Below, one piece after another: positions 10,401 to 24,130 of a stretch of DNA of 64,000 bases. Source of the stretch: Epichloe hybrida (lineage: Eukaryota; Ascomycota; Sordariomycetes; Hypocreales; Clavicipitaceae); assembly GCA_019022495.1 (NCBI GenBank), contig JAFEKR010000029.1, forward strand, positions 496,001-560,000. Direction: 5' to 3'. Below the pieces are notes generated by a model that was not told the DNA's origin, ran no database searches, and saw only the letters and a program-made list of their open reading frames with translations. The first letter of the stretch is position 1, and each line of letters begins with the position of its first letter. Made by a program: the position numbers and the translations under genes.

Positions 10401-13400
10401 TATAATAGGTATTTTATTAAATTTACTATTAAATATCTTAATTTCCTATCTTTTAGACTATTAGTTATATCTTCTAGTATAGGGTATATATAGTAAGTTT
10501 ATAAGGTTAATTAGATTCTTTAAATTTTTTTACATATTATGAGATATTATATTAACTATATATCTATTTTCTTATAATTATATTTCTATTATTTTAAATA
10601 AGACTTTTTATTACTAAAAAATACCCTATATATCCCTTTTTAAATAATATAAAATAATATATTATAAATCTAAATAACTATATTAAGAAAATATATTTTA
10701 ACTTTTATATACCTTATAATTTATATTATTTATATAATTTATATTTAGAATAATATCTATTTTTATAAATTTAATGTTTAACTTTTTTTAAATTTCTTTA
10801 ATTTCTTTTTTTTCTTTTATAAAATATAGAAATAAAGTATAGGAATTTAAGAATAAAAAGTTTTAAAAAATAGTATAATTATATAATTAAATATCTTATT
10901 TAATATATATTATTTAAAAAAAGCTTTATTTACTAGATTTAAAATAATAAGGTTATTATATAGAATTAATATAGCTTATATTAGAAAGTAAGTCCAAAAG
11001 TAAGTCTTATTAATTATTATCCTTACTAATCTATAGGTTATTTACTTAGATATATATAATTTTCTTTTAACAAGAAGGCATATCTCAAAGTGGGTCTAAA
11101 AGTGGGTCTGATTAATAATCCTTACTAATTTATAGCTTATTTACTTAGATATTTATGATTTTCTATTAAAAAGAAAGTATATCTAAAAGTGGGTCTAAAA
11201 GTGGGTCTTATTAATTATTATTCTTACTAATTTATAGCTTATTTGCTTAAATATTTATGATTTTCTATTAACAAGAAGGCATATCTTAAAGTGGGTCTTA
11301 AAGTGGGTCTTATTAATTATTATTCTTACTAATTTATAGCTTATTTGCTTAGATCCTTGATTCCTTATGATTTTCTATTAACAAGAAGGTATATCTTAAA
11401 GTGGGTCCAAAAGTGGGTCCAATTATTATCCTTACTAATCTATAGGTTATTTGCTAAGATATTTATGATTTTCTATTAACAAGAAGGTATTTTTTAAAGT
11501 GGGCCTTAAAGTGGGTCTTATTAATTATTATCCTTACTAATTTATAGCTTATTTGCTTAGATCCTTAATTCCTTATGATTTTCTACTAACAAGAAGGTAT
11601 ATTTTAAAATGGGTCTAAAAGTGGGTCCGATTAATAATCCTTACTAATTTATAGCTTATTTGCTTAGATATTTATGATTTTCTGTTAAAAAGAAGGGATA
11701 TCTTAAAATTAGGCCTTAAAGTGGGCCTTACTAATAATAGTACTAATAGTATTAACTTCTTTATAGCTTATTTACTTAGATAGTAATAATTTTCTATAAA
11801 AGAAAGTATATCTTAAAGTAAGTCTAAAAGTAAGTCTTTTTATTTATAGTTATAACTTATATTTACTAATATACATAGTTTTATACTATTTCTTATTAGA
11901 AAAAGTATATTTAAAACTAAGTCTTAAAATTTTTCTTAGAAGTAAGCTTAAAAAATAAGTTTTATTAGTTTAATTAGTCTTAATAGCTATAATTAAGGAT
12001 AATATAATAAATAAACCTTAATTTATATTTTTATAAACCTAATATAAACTTACTTATAGGTAAATTAAGTTTATAACTATTTATTTCTAATTATCTAACC
12101 TTAATAATAAAAAATAAAAAATAATTACAAATAATTACAAATAATTACATGTAATGTAATGTAATGTGTAAAAGGGGGGTGTAATGTAATGTAATGTAAT
12201 GTAATGTGTAAAAGGGGGGTGTAATGTAATGTAATGTAATGTGTAATGTAATGTAATGTGTAATAATTACATTACATTACAAACATTACACAATGTAATG
12301 TAATGTAATGTGATGCTCTGACTCTAAGTTAGACTCTAGCCTAGGGAGGTCTATAGGACTTACTAAAGTGTATAAGTTTAGTTTTAGCTAGGTTAAACTT
12401 AACTCCTACTTACTTTACCTATTTCTTATAGATCTTTTACATAGCTTCTAGTCTCCTCTAGGTCTATACTATATTCTTACTAAAGGCTACTATATTTATA
12501 TTATTCGCAAATCCTATAGCTACCGTGCCTAGAATAGCCTAGAGGTAAATATAGAGCTTTGCTAAGTAAAGTAAGAAAAGGATTAGGGAGAGGGGTAAAC
12601 CCTATAGGGTACTAGCCTTAATTATAAATAGTCTAGAGAGTCCTTTATTAAAGCTAAGCTAGCTTATTCTATCTATAAGGAAGCTTTATATTATTACTAT
12701 TAGCTATTACAAAACTCCTATCTTTATAAGTAAGTAATTAGGTATAGGTAACTAACTCTATTAAACACTAAAGATATATCTATTTATGCTAGTAAGGTAA
12801 TACTACCCCTACCCTAGGCCTCCCTAACGCATTTAATAAGGACTCTTATTACAGTTTCTATTAATTTATTTATCCTATTACCTATCTAGAGTTTAAGAAG
12901 TAGCCCCTCTACCTTAGTAAAGGCTATAAGTTACTTTACTATTACTACTTTTATAATCTTTCCTACTATATTAAGTAGTAAGATTAGTCTTTATATATTA
13001 GCTCTCCTTATTTCCTTAGTGGTTTTACTAGGTTTCCTAATTACTACTACCCTTATAGTTTAGAAGTAAGCTAGGAAGTATCCTATTTCTAGGACTATAT
13101 TTAGGAGCCTAGCTATAGTATCTTTAGCTAGGTTATTATAAGCTTTAATAAGGCCCGCTAGGAGTTTATTATCCCCTAGTGCCTTCTAACTAGCTATGTT
13201 TACTAGGATATTATTAATCTTCTCTTACCTAAATTATTCTTTATCTAGTAATAGTGCGTTTTCTAGCTCTAGGAAAGAGAGGTCTAGTATATATAAGAGG
13301 TCTACTATTAGCTTAGGGAAGAATCTTTATACTAGTATACTAGCCTTATTATTATATATAGTAGCTAGGTTAGGGTTATTTTCGCTTCTTTCTAGCTTAG

Positions 13401-16059
13401 GGAGTCTAGGGAGCTCTAGGGGGGCCTAGCTTTAAAGCTAGGCCTATCTCTTAAGCCTCTAGACCCCTCTGTCTTTTTCCTATATATTAGCCTTTTATAA
13501 TATATCCCTCTATACATTTCTTTTCTCTTCCCTTATAACGCGTTCTTAGTCCTTATCCGCCTTAGTATAGGCTTACTAGTTTACATTAGTCCTCTAGTAT
13601 CTCTATTATCTCTTAGCTTACCTTACTTTACTAACTAACTCTTAGGCTTTCCTTAACTACTATACCTTTAGACTAAGGAGTCCCTAGGCTTTCTTTAGGA
13701 CTACCTTATTTATAATCTATTATAAGCTTATAATAAGCTATATTACATAGTTATCTATTCTCTCTTTATTACATAGGTCTAGCGTGTTCTTAGGCTAGAG
13801 TCTAATCATAGCCTTTACCTTTATATATAGTTAGTTTATAGCTCCCTATATATATCTAAGGACCTAGGGGATAGCTTCCTACTATTTATTAAAGATACTA
13901 ATTAGTTATAGGATATAGTTAGATCTAGAGATATCTTTAGTGCCTTTATAGTAAACTCTAATATCTAGTGTAGCCTATACTAGATTAATAGTGCTATCTC
14001 TATTATCTTTATATTATCTTATAGGCTTACCCTAGGGTATAATAAGTCTAAGCCTCTACTAGTTTATAAACTCTAGTAGTTTATTTACTTTATTAGTTTT
14101 CCTATCTAGCTTATCCTAGAGAGGGTGCTTTTAGTTAAAGTTACTTATAAATACGCTTTAGTTATAAGGCTCCTCTAGGTTAATTATATAAATAAGGGTA
14201 TTCTAGTTATTACTATATCCCTCTAAGTAAAGGGAGTAAATATTAACTCCTTATAGCTTTATTAGTAACTAGTTAGTCCCTCCCTAGGCTAACTATAACC
14301 CTACTTTATATTTCTTATTTATATATACTATGTTATATCTATTATAGTATATAAGTTAAAACTAGGTAAGGCCTAGTGCTAGGGGCCATGGGTTTCTTAT
14401 ATATTCCTATTCTTAGATTATAATTACATCTATATTAGTCTAGTAATAGAGCGCTATATATACTAGTTTATTCTTCTTATTTATATTCTAGAAAAGGACT
14501 TATAATATTATTATATTAATTAGGGGGGTTATTAGTTACTACTATCTTATACTAGCTTTATTCTAGCTCTAAGTTACTTTACGTACTATCTAATACTTCC
14601 TAATCTTAGTTATTTAGCGCTTTATTCTGTATTTATAGGGTATTCTCTCTTTTTACTTACTATAGTAATAGGTTCCGCTACTATACTAGGTCTCTTATAA
14701 GGTGTAGTTAAGCCTTTACTTAGGAAGCAAGTAGTAAAGCAGGAGGGCTACTTAAGATATCTTACTTTAGTAGTATTTTACTTCTTTTTTAGGATAGGAT
14801 AGTCCCTTAACTAGGCTAGGTGTAGTCTAGAGCATAGGATATAGTTCTCTTTTACTTATCTATCTTTTACTAGGTAAGAGGACTCTCTATTCTTATAATA
14901 GCTAGCTTTACACTTACTATACCTTAGTGCTACCTTATAGAACTTAGCTATATAGCTAGTTTAGAAGTAATTATAGTATTATTAGGGTTATAGGGTTTTA
15001 TTATATAGTTTAGTTTAGAAAAGCTCTGCTTTAAAGACTATACTATCTTAGTATATCTTATTAGCATTTTCTACTTTAGCTAGGCCTAGTATTAGAGTAG
15101 TTCTTTAGGTGCCTTTACCCTAGGGTTATCTTACTATTACCTTTACTATATTTACCTTATTAGCCTTTCTAATTTCTATTACTAGGTTCTTAAGAGAGGT
15201 ATGTTTAGTTAGGAATCCTTTAATAATAACGCTAAGTATATAATAGTAAAGGGTTACCTCTAGCCTAAATACTTTAGTAATTTATTTTTAGTTTTCTCTA
15301 TATTAGGTAGCGTTTCCTTTAAAGGTAATAATTATATCCTTACTAAGGAGTCTTCTAGCTACTACTACTATAGTCTAGCCTATAGCTTTATTTACTACTA
15401 TTACTATATCTTCCACGCCCCTAGACTAAAGTAATTCCTAGATAGTGTTCCCTTTAATAAGTACCTCTTAGTCCTATTTACTAGGGATTTAGAGGGGGGG
15501 AGGTAAGCTATTTATTTATTTAGGGGCTAGGCTAGTAGTAATGCTTACTTAGGTTAGAGTGTTACTTTCTTTAGCTCCTTCTTTAATAGCCTCTTTAAGG
15601 GCTTATTTAAGGGCTTCTTTAGTAATATAAATATTACTATTATTATAGTTTATTACCTTTACTTTAGCTTAGGCGTAGTCCACTACCTATCTAGTAATAG
15701 CTTTAGTAATACACTACACCTAAGTAACTTTATTACTAGGGATAAGGCTTATAATTTTATTATAGTATTTTGTATTATCTAGATATTTAAATTAGTTCTA
15801 GTCTATTATAAGGTTATTCTTACCGCTCTAAACATTAAACTATCCTATTCTTATATTTAGGTAGTAGTAGCTCTATGCTAGCCCCCTTTCTCCTAAGTTA
15901 ATTACTATTAGCATATCCGCACTCCTACTACTAGCTCTATTATAATGTAATATTATAGGGGGGGGTAAATAGAGGCAAGGAATTTAAATATTAATGTGCT
16001 TTATATTTTAGAGGCGATTCCGGACCTTTAGAGCGGTGCGGAAGTTTGTGCGAAGGTTT
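7403..16059 (-). mobile_element. LINE C (Tad-like non-LTR retrotransposon), RIP-degraded
   Basis: Inserted into copia A with a 15-bp TSD, CTAATAACTTGTATA, at 7388-7402 and 16,060-16,074. It is the reverse complement of LINE D (25,540-32,028): its 5' end (TTCGCACAAACTTCCGCACC on the minus strand) is near 16,050 and its 3' end is at 7403. By comparison with D, the minus-strand order is ORF1 with zinc-knuckle-like motifs (about 15.9-14.7 kb), endonuclease (about 14.6-13.7 kb) and reverse transcriptase (about 13.3-12.3 kb, continuing below 10.23 kb). The RT/thumb region is split by a hAT-like element at 10,227-12,320. Every frame is broken by RIP-type stops. A run of 14 C (7972-7985) lies in the 3' part. 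Confidence 0.85.
10227..12320. mobile_element. Non-autonomous hAT-like element E1, TAATG-satellite type
   Basis: Begins CAGAGCATG followed by (TAATG)n and ends with the pentamer satellite then TGATGCTCTG, so the termini are inverted. It is flanked by the 8-bp TSD ACTCTAAG (10,219-10,226 and 12,321-12,328). The empty site is confirmed by LINE D, which lacks it. It is 2094 bp and AT-rich with no credible ORF. The interior (about 10,980-11,850) has tandem units of roughly 110 bp, each with paired AAAGTGGGTCT motifs. The 8-bp TSD and CAGAG terminus fit hAT transposition, presumably in trans. Confidence 0.85.
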
Positions 16060-16074
16060 CTAATAACTTGTATA

Positions 16075-17768
16075 ATTTATTCCTTATATAGTACAAAGGG
16101 GAATACAAACCTTAATCCCCTATTAATAATAAAATCGCTTAGTATATAAAGAGTATTAAATTTAATAATAGCCCTAATAATGCAGATAGGCTAGTACTTA
16201 TAAGCTTCTTTAATTACGGAATATAACTTAATAGCAAAAGAATAGTTTAATTCCTAATAAGTTAAGCAGCTTATTATAGTCTAAGTAAAGAAAACCTCTT
16301 TTAGCAAGAACTCTTAAGTAAAGCTCTAATAACGTTTATACTAGAAGATTGCTATTCTTGTGTAACGTTTTAAGGGATTATGCCTAATACAGAAGCTATA
16401 AAGTTCTCTATAGTAAGGCATCCTTAATTCCTTGCTTTATAACATTAAATACCTAAACTATAGCTTAATAAATTAACGGTAAAAAAGGTATTAGTTAGAT
16501 TTAGCGCGGGAGAACTAATTATTGCGCTTAGAGTGGCTAATATGCCTACAACTTTTAGAGATATTCTCTTTTAGGTTATACTAATAAATACTCTATTTCT
16601 CTTATCCCTTAATAATATAGACTATCTAAAGATTAATTTTAATATCTCTAAGAACATACTATAATAAGGAAATATTAAAGTCCTTATTATACACAAATAG
16701 GGGCATGCCTAGATACTACTAATATAGAAAGAGAAAGCAGTTGCTTAGAGCTACCTTATAGAAGGTAAGCTATAGTAATTACACCGCCGCTTTAGGTATT
16801 TATTAATCTAACGTTTACATAAGGTTCTCTATAGATTAGGGTATAATATTAATATTAAAGCTATTAGGGAGCTAATAAGGATTTGCTACTAATGCTAGAT
16901 ATATATAGATAGCCCTAATTGCTTTAAATTTACCCTTAAGGATAAGTATAGCTTTAACTATAAAGTAATAGTAAATGTTTTCTACCTTAATAGCAACTAC
17001 CATACACTCTATGCTATAGATATAGCTATAGCGTTTAACGCGGCGAAATTCCTTAAAGATATCTCTATAAAAACAACCTAGGAAGCCCTCTAGATATGCT
17101 AGATTAATACTTATCTAGGCCCTCTAGATTTTATTACTATAGACACTAAAACAAACTTCTATAGTAATGAATTTAGATAATTTATAGCTTTAATATTAAT
17201 TTTAATTAAGGAAGTCCTTATTAAGGCATACTATAGTATTAGGAAGGTTAAAAGGTATTATAGGCCACTCTAAAGGGCCTATAATATAATTAGGCATAAA
17301 TATCCTATAACACCTAAACCTGCTGCCTTGTAAATAGTAATTAAGGCCCTAAATAACACCACAGGCCCTAATAGCCTTATCCTAATACTCCTTATCTTTA
17401 GAGCTTACTTATATATAATAAATAAATCCCTACTATTACCTAATATTATATAGTATGTGATTGTAGTGTAGAAGGCTACTAAAGAGATTAAGAGACTCTA
17501 TACTATTAGGAAGGTTAATAAGGCCCTTACTAAACATAATAGCCTAGATACCTTAAAGACCCTTAACTTACTACTTAGATTAAAGGTCTAAGTCTAGTAA
17601 GAAGGTAAGGGATAGGTAGGCCTATATAAGCTACTAGTAATAACTAGAGAGAGCTATATGCTTAATATACCTAGGGGCCTAAAGACCTTTAGGTTAACCT
17701 CTGTTAAGCCTTACTATAATAATCCTAGTGTGAAGAAGATAGCAGAGCCTAGTAGAGAGGAAAAGGAG
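16075..17768 (+). pseudogene. Copia element A: gag-pre-integrase and integrase segment
   Basis: Plus-strand continuation of element A after the LINE C insertion, collinear with 45,545-47,240 in element B. Despite many stops, integrase-core blocks are readable: FKFTLKDK, GPLDFITIDTKTNFYSNEF, HSIRKVKRYY (catalytic region of the DDE core) and the KALNNTTGPN-like block. The segment ends at AAAAGGAG (17,761-17,768), the 8-bp TSD of the hAT-like element E2. Confidence 0.85.
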
Positions 17769-17888
17769 CAGAGCATTACATTCAATTACATTACATTGTG
17801 TAATGTTTGTAATGTAATGTAATTATTACACATTACATTACATTACACATTACATTACATTACATTACACCCCCCTTTCACACATTAC
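17769..17888. mobile_element. hAT-like element E2 (TAATG type), left fragment
   Basis: Starts CAGAGCATTACATT, with its TSD copy AAAAGGAG at 17,761-17,768, followed by (TTACA)n satellite. It is cut at CACATTAC (17,881-17,888), the TSD of the nested element X. Its other part lies inverted at 20,634-22,227. Rejoined, E2 would be about 1.7 kb. Confidence 0.8.
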
Positions 17889-19035
17889 CAGAGCATTGCA
17901 ATACAATACAATACATTTGATGTATTGTGTATTGTATTGTATTGTATTGACAATACAATACAATACAATACATTACACAATACAATACATCCAAAATTTT
18001 ACAATACAATACAAATTATACAATACATGTATTATTTGTATTGTTTTGTATTTTTTTTTCTTTTTTTTAGTTTTAAGTAAATTCCTTAATTATAAGGTAT
18101 ATATAGTTAATATAATAGCTTATAATAGCTTATAATAGCTTATATATATATATTACTTCTATTACTTATATAACTTAAAATATTATTAGTGTTAAAGTTT
18201 AATTAAAAATAAATAAGTAATAAATTAATATAATATAAATATAAGTATTTATAAGTAAATTACTATAGAAAAAGCTAGACTTATTAATTATTTAGTATTT
18301 AAAGGTTTTTTAAAATATTAATAAAATAAAATTCCTTTCTTTTTTATGTTTTTAATATTATACTATTTATAATTTTATACTAATAGAAAGTAAGTCCTAA
18401 TATAACTATAAGACTTACTTTAGTATATTTCTCTCTTTTTAACTAAAATTACATAACTAAGTAAAGAGATTATTATGTTTATAGTATAACTAATAGGACC
18501 CCCTTTTAGACCCACTTTTGTATATATATTTCTTTTTAGCTAGAATTATATAACTAAGTAAAGAGATAATACTAGGTTTATAGTATAACTAATAGGACCC
18601 ACTTTTAGACCCACTTTTATATATCCTCCTCTTCTTAGCTAAAGTTATATAACTATAGAAAGGGATTATACTTGGTTTTTAGTGTTTAATAAGACCTACT
18701 TTTAGACTTACTTTAAGAAACACTATATAACTAAGTAAGTAAGCTAAAAGTAATATAAATAATTAAACTTACTTTTAAAGCTTATTTATTTATTTACTTA
18801 ATATTAAAAAAATAGTATATATATTATGATTATTCTTTACATAATATTTTAACTTTTCTTTATAAGCTTTTCCTAGGTTTTTTCCTTTTCTTTTAGTTTA
18901 AAAAAGGTTTAAAGCTAATATAATTTATTTTTTTTGGCCCTTCGATGTATTGTATTGTATTGTATTGCCCTATGTATTGTATTGTGTATTGTATTATATT
19001 AAAAATACAATACAATACAATACAACAATGCTCTG
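17889..19035. mobile_element. hAT-like element X (TATTG-satellite type), 1147 bp
   Basis: Both ends are present: CAGAGCATTGCAATAC at 17,889 and CAACAATGCTCTG at 19,035, with (AATAC)n/(TATTG)n satellites inside each end. The left flank is CACATTAC and the right flank is GATCTTAT. These do not match each other, but each matches, in inverted orientation, a flank of element Y (22,228-24,130). X equals the reverse complement of Y's right half (about 23.2-24.13 kb) joined to a short far end, so it is internally shorter than Y. It contains AGACCCACTTTT motifs and no credible gene. Confidence 0.85.
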
Positions 19036-20633
19036 GATCTTATAGAGTTCTTAGTGTTTATATAACTATTAAAGAGCTATAATATTAATTATTAGGCGTT
19101 TCTCTTTTATTATACTAAGCTTAATAAGGCACTTATATAAGGAGTATAAATCCATATATATAATAACTAGGATCTTTAGGAGCTTTAGTTAGTTAGTAAC
19201 TAGGTTTAAGGTTATAGTAATTACATAAGCTATATTAATACTAGCTACTATGCCATAGACTTCTAAGGCAAGCACGCTTTGCGTAACTCTCTTACTCTTT
19301 ATTAAGCTAAAGTACATAATATTACCTTTAATTATAAACTTACTATTAGTGTAGTCTTTATTAGCTAGGACAAGTACATATCCTAGTTATAAGGATAGGT
19401 CCTAGTTATTAGCAAATAATCCATCTACGAAGGCAAAGAGCTTCGCCTTCTCGAGGTCAATTAGGATAAACATTAGGCCTCTTTCTAGGTGATTTATCTA
19501 CCACTTCAGGCGGTGATTAAGGGCTTTTATATCCTCTAGGGTTAGGTCTTAGTACTATATAGCAATAGATAGATTAAAGCAAGCCTCTAGTTAGCATATT
19601 AAGGTAATATAAGTGCCTTAGGCCCTTTGCTTAACATATTTACGCTTTAAATCAATTATTAGAACTAATTCTAACTTATCGCTCTATCCCTTTTACTATA
19701 TCTTAATAGCATTATTCTCTAGCGTAATAATACCTCTATTAAACATAAGGGGATTATCCTAGGTTAGGAATTGCTTTAGCTTTGCGTTAAAACCTACAGC
19801 AACTAGTTAAGTCTCTTCCTTCTTAGAGAACTTCTTATCTAATAGGCCGAGGGTATTATTAGTCTGTATTCTAACGCATATAAAGTTAGGGCTTTCCTTC
19901 GTAGTTACAAGCAGGTAAGGATTATACATAGAGGTTTCTATCTAGAGGTTCTCTCTATAATACTTATAATATATAACCTACTAATACATTCCGGCCTCTA
20001 TAAGTCTGTAAAGGGGCTTTATAACCCTAAAAATTATACTAGGTAGGTAAAGATACTATATCTAAATTAGCAAGCGCGCTAGGATTAGCCGCTCTAGGAA
20101 TATATAGGCCTATATATACGCCTAATAGATATCACATAGCTAGATAAGGAATTTCCTTAATCTTACTAATAGGGCTATCACGAGGATAAGACGTTAGCTC
20201 GCTTATTAAATCATTAGGGCCTGTGTAAGAATAGCCTATTTCCCTTTATCCTCACATCCTTAGATTATAAGGTGCGACTTTTTGTAGGGTTCTATTATCT
20301 TGCCTTTGATTTTATTAATAATTCGGGAATTAAAGATTTAAATCCTACTATGCTTCTCCTTATTAAACATAATGAATTTAAATATACCTTACTTAATTAG
20401 GGCATTAATTTCTGCTTTTATTAACCATTCAAAAGGTTCACCTAGGGTCCTAATAACTCCTTCCTTATATAGCTTAATAGTAAGGGCTAAGTTACTATGT
20501 TCTTTTGCTAACAGGAAGGTATTAGTCTCTTAAGGTATTACAAGAGGGTTCTTTTAGGGTCTTCCACGCCCACGCTTTAGTAGTATTACTAGTACTATAT
20601 TCTTATCTTAGGCCTCTTACCCTTCCTCCTTTT
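19036..20633 (-). pseudogene. Copia element A: reverse-transcriptase segment, inverted in place
   Basis: Reverse complement of copia sequence corresponding to 47,235-48,835 in element B, namely RVT_2 reverse transcriptase and the start of RNase H. It lies in opposite orientation to the flanking parts of A (16,075-17,768 and 24,131-24,724, both plus). It is bounded by GATCTTAT (19,036-19,043) and CTCCTTTT (20,626-20,633), the reverse complements of the TSDs ATAAGATC and AAAAGGAG. The inversion therefore happened after the hAT-like insertions. Frames are broken by RIP stops. Confidence 0.88.
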
Positions 20634-22227
20634 CAGAGCATGTAATGTAATGTAATGTAATGTAATATTTGGGGTTTGGATGTAATGTGTAATGTAATGT
20701 AATGTAATGTAATGTAATGTGTAATTATTACATATTACATTACATTACATTACAAACATTACAAATGTAATGTTAGGGGAAAATAGAAGTGGGGTACATT
20801 AAGATCTTATAATATTATATGGATTTTTCTTTATTAAGTTAATATTAGTGTTAATTTAATAACTATTTTAGTTTATTTACTATAAATTATTTAAGTTTCC
20901 TTAGTTTTAGATTCTTAGTTATATATTAGGGTATAGGGTATACTATATAGGTTTAAGAGTATAATAGAAATCCTTAAATTTTGTTTTATATTATATGATT
21001 TTAAAATACTAATAAATCCAATTTCTAAGATTTAATATTATATTATTTAACCTAAGTATTTATTTTACTAAATTATACCCTATATACACTTTAAAATTTA
21101 ATATAAAATAATATATTATAAGTCTAAATAATTATATTAAGGACTAATAAAGAAATCTTTAAAAAGCCTATATTATTAAAAGTAAATTAATTTAAGATAG
21201 AATATAAAATCTAATTTTATAAAGTTAATAAATAAATATTATACTTTTTAAAATAAAAGTTTATTTCTTTTGAGTAAAGGGATTAAAAAGCTTATAAGTT
21301 ATAGAGGTTTATAAGAATTTAAAGCTATAAAATAATAATATAGTTTATTTAAGGTATAAATAAAGATTAAGTATATAATAGGGTTTATTTATAATATAAT
21401 TAACTTTTTTATAGCTTATTTACCTAGTTATATATAATTTTATTTTAAAAAAAAAGGTATTTTCTAGAGTAAATTTAAAAGTAAGTCTAAAGTAAGTCTT
21501 ACTAATTATAGTACTAACTTCTTAATAGCTTATTTACTTAGATATATATGATTTTCTCTTAAAAAGAAAGTATATATAAAAGTGGGTCTGAAGTGGGTCT
21601 TACTAATAATAGTATTAACTTCTTTATAGCTTATTAGCTTAAATATTTATGATTTTCTCTTAAAAAGAAAGTATATATAAAAGTGGGCCTGAAGTGGGTC
21701 TTACTAATAATAGTATTAACTTCTTTATAGCTTATTAGCTTAAATATTTATGATTTTCTCTTAAAAAGGAAGAATATATAAAAGTGGGTCTAAAGTGGGT
21801 CTTACTAATAATACTATTAACTTCTTTATAGCTTATTAGCTTAGATATATATGATTTTCTCTTAAAAAGATAGTATACTTAAAAGTAGGTCTAAAGTAAG
21901 TCTAACTAATAATAGTATTAACTTCTTTATAGCTTATTTACTTAAATATATATGATTTTCTATTAAAAAAAGTATACTTAAAAGTAAGTTTTTAATATTT
22001 TTCTAAGAAATAAGCTTAAAAAGTAAGTTTTATTAGTTTTATAAGTTATAATTAAGATTAGTATAGTAATTTAACCTTAATCTATATTTTCAGAAACCTA
22101 ATATATACTTTTCTAATTATTTAAGTTATTTCTTACTATTAATTTCTAATTACTTAACCTAAATATTAAAAAATAAAAAATAATTACATCTAATTATAAA
22201 TAATTACATGTAATGTAATGTAATGTG
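20634..22227. mobile_element. hAT-like element E2 (TAATG type), main fragment, inverted
   Basis: Begins CAGAGCATG(TAATG)n next to the inverted TSD CTCCTTTT, and ends at GTAATGTG (22,220-22,227), the inverted copy of X's TSD CACATTAC. The interior (about 21,400-21,990) carries five or six units of roughly 100 bp with AAAAGTGGGTCT motifs, like E1. It also shares with E1 the stretch after the satellite that contains AAGTGGGGTA. No ORF of interest. Confidence 0.85.
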
Positions 22228-24130
22228 CAGAGCATTGTTGTATTGTATTGTATTGTATTTTTTGGCCCTTCGATGTATTGTATTGTATTGTATTGCCCTA
22301 TGTATTGTATTGTGTATTGTATTATATTAAAAATACAATACAATATAATACAATACATACAATACAATGTATTGTTAGGGAAAAATATAAGTGGGGTATT
22401 ATATAAATTCATTATATAGTAGATTTTTTAAATAATCTAATTATAGTATTCTTATTTTTATATATAATTTAGTTATTTATTTAAAAATCTATTAAGTTTT
22501 AGCTTATTTAGAAAAGTAAGCTTATTTTAAATATATAATATCTTAGTAATATTCTTTTATATCTATTTTAAAAAATGATTTTTTCTTAATATATTAAGGG
22601 TCTTTTTATTCTTGTATCTATTTTCTATGATTTATTATAATTATTTATTATATAAAAATACATTATAATATAATACATTATAATACATTATAATACATTA
22701 CAATATAATACAATGTATTATTAAAAAGGTAAGGTAGTATATATACTTATTATATAGTAGATTTTTAATATAATCTAAATAAGATATCCTTAAATCTTTA
22801 TACTATTTAGGTATTTAGTTATAGAATTATAAAGTTTTAGCTAATTTAGACTATTAAGCTATATATATATATAGGGTAGCTATAAATAGTATTATCTAAA
22901 CTTAACTTATAGTAAAATTTATTCTCTATATTTTAAAGGTTATCTTATCTTTCTAGCTTTTATTTAGGATTTACTATGCATTTTAATATAGTATTTTTGC
23001 TTTAAATATAATATTTACCCTAAAGAAATAATTTATAATTCTAAATAAATAAGATTAAAACTCTAATAAAAATATACTTATATGTATAAGGAATTTATTA
23101 TAAAGAGAAAATTAAAATTTATTTAATAAATACTTCTTTTACTATTAAGCTATTTTATTATAATTATAATAAATTATATTAGCTTTAAACCTTTTTTAAA
23201 CTAAAAGAAAAGGAAAAAACCTAGGAAAAGCTTATAAAGAAAAGTTAAAATATTATGTAAAGAATAATTATAATATATATACTATTTTTTTAATATTAAG
23301 TAAATAAATAAATAAGCTTTAAAAGTAAGTTTAATTATTTATATTACTTTTAGCTTACTTACTTAGTTATATAGTGTTTCTTAAAGTAGGTCTAAAAGTG
23401 GGACTTATTAAACACTAAAAACCAAGTATAATCCCTTTCTATAGTTATATAACTTTAGCTAAGAAGAGGAGGATATATAAAAGTGGGTCTAAAAGTGGGT
23501 CCTATTAGTTATACTATAAACCTAGTATTATCTCTTTACTTAGTTATATAATTCTAGCTAAAAAGAAATATATATACAAAAGTGGGTCTAAAAGGGGGTC
23601 CTATTAGTTATACTATAAACATAATAATCTCTTTACTTAGTTATGTAATTTTAGTTAAAAAGAGAGAAATATACTAAAGTAAGTCTTATAGTTATATTAG
23701 GACTTACTTTCTATTAGTATAAAATTATAAATAGTATAATATTAAAAACATAAAAAAGAAAGGAATTTTATTTTATTAATATTTTAAAAAACCTTTAAAT
23801 ACTAAATAATTAATAAGTCTAGCTTTTTCTATAGTAACTTACTTATAAATACTTATATTTATATTATATTAATTTATTACTTATTTATTTTTAATTAAAC
23901 TTTAACACTAATAATATTTTAAGTTATATAAGTAATAGAAGTAATATATATATATAAGCTATTATAAGCTATTATAAGCTATTATATTAACTATATATAC
24001 CTTATAATTAAGGAATTTACTTAAAACTAAAAAAAAGAAAAAAAAATACAAAACAATACAAATAATACATGTATTGTATTATATTGTAAAATTTTAGATG
24101 TATTGTATTGTATTGTATTGCAATGCTCTG
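22228..24130. mobile_element. hAT-like element Y (TATTG-satellite type), 1903 bp
   Basis: Ends are CAGAGCATTGTTGTATTG at 22,228 and TATTGCAATGCTCTG at 24,130, oriented opposite to X. Flanks are GTAATGTG (left) and ATAAGATC (24,131-24,138, right). The right half is the reverse complement of X. The left half has a subterminal palindromic TATTG block containing GGCCCTTCGATG (also in X). It also has an internal near-repeat of the post-satellite sequence at about 22,330-22,430 and 22,650-22,790. Short ORFs over the satellite are repeat artefacts. Confidence 0.85.

Noticed and set aside
13196..13429. Plus-strand ORF of 77 codons and its counterpart at 28,088-28,276 (minus)
   Set aside because: Both are antisense to the LINE region just upstream of the RT; the similarity only reflects that C and D are copies.
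17896..18135. ORFs rich in Tyr/Ile/Gln/Cys here and at 22,194-22,419
   Set aside because: Direct translations of the TATTG/AATAC pentamer satellite.
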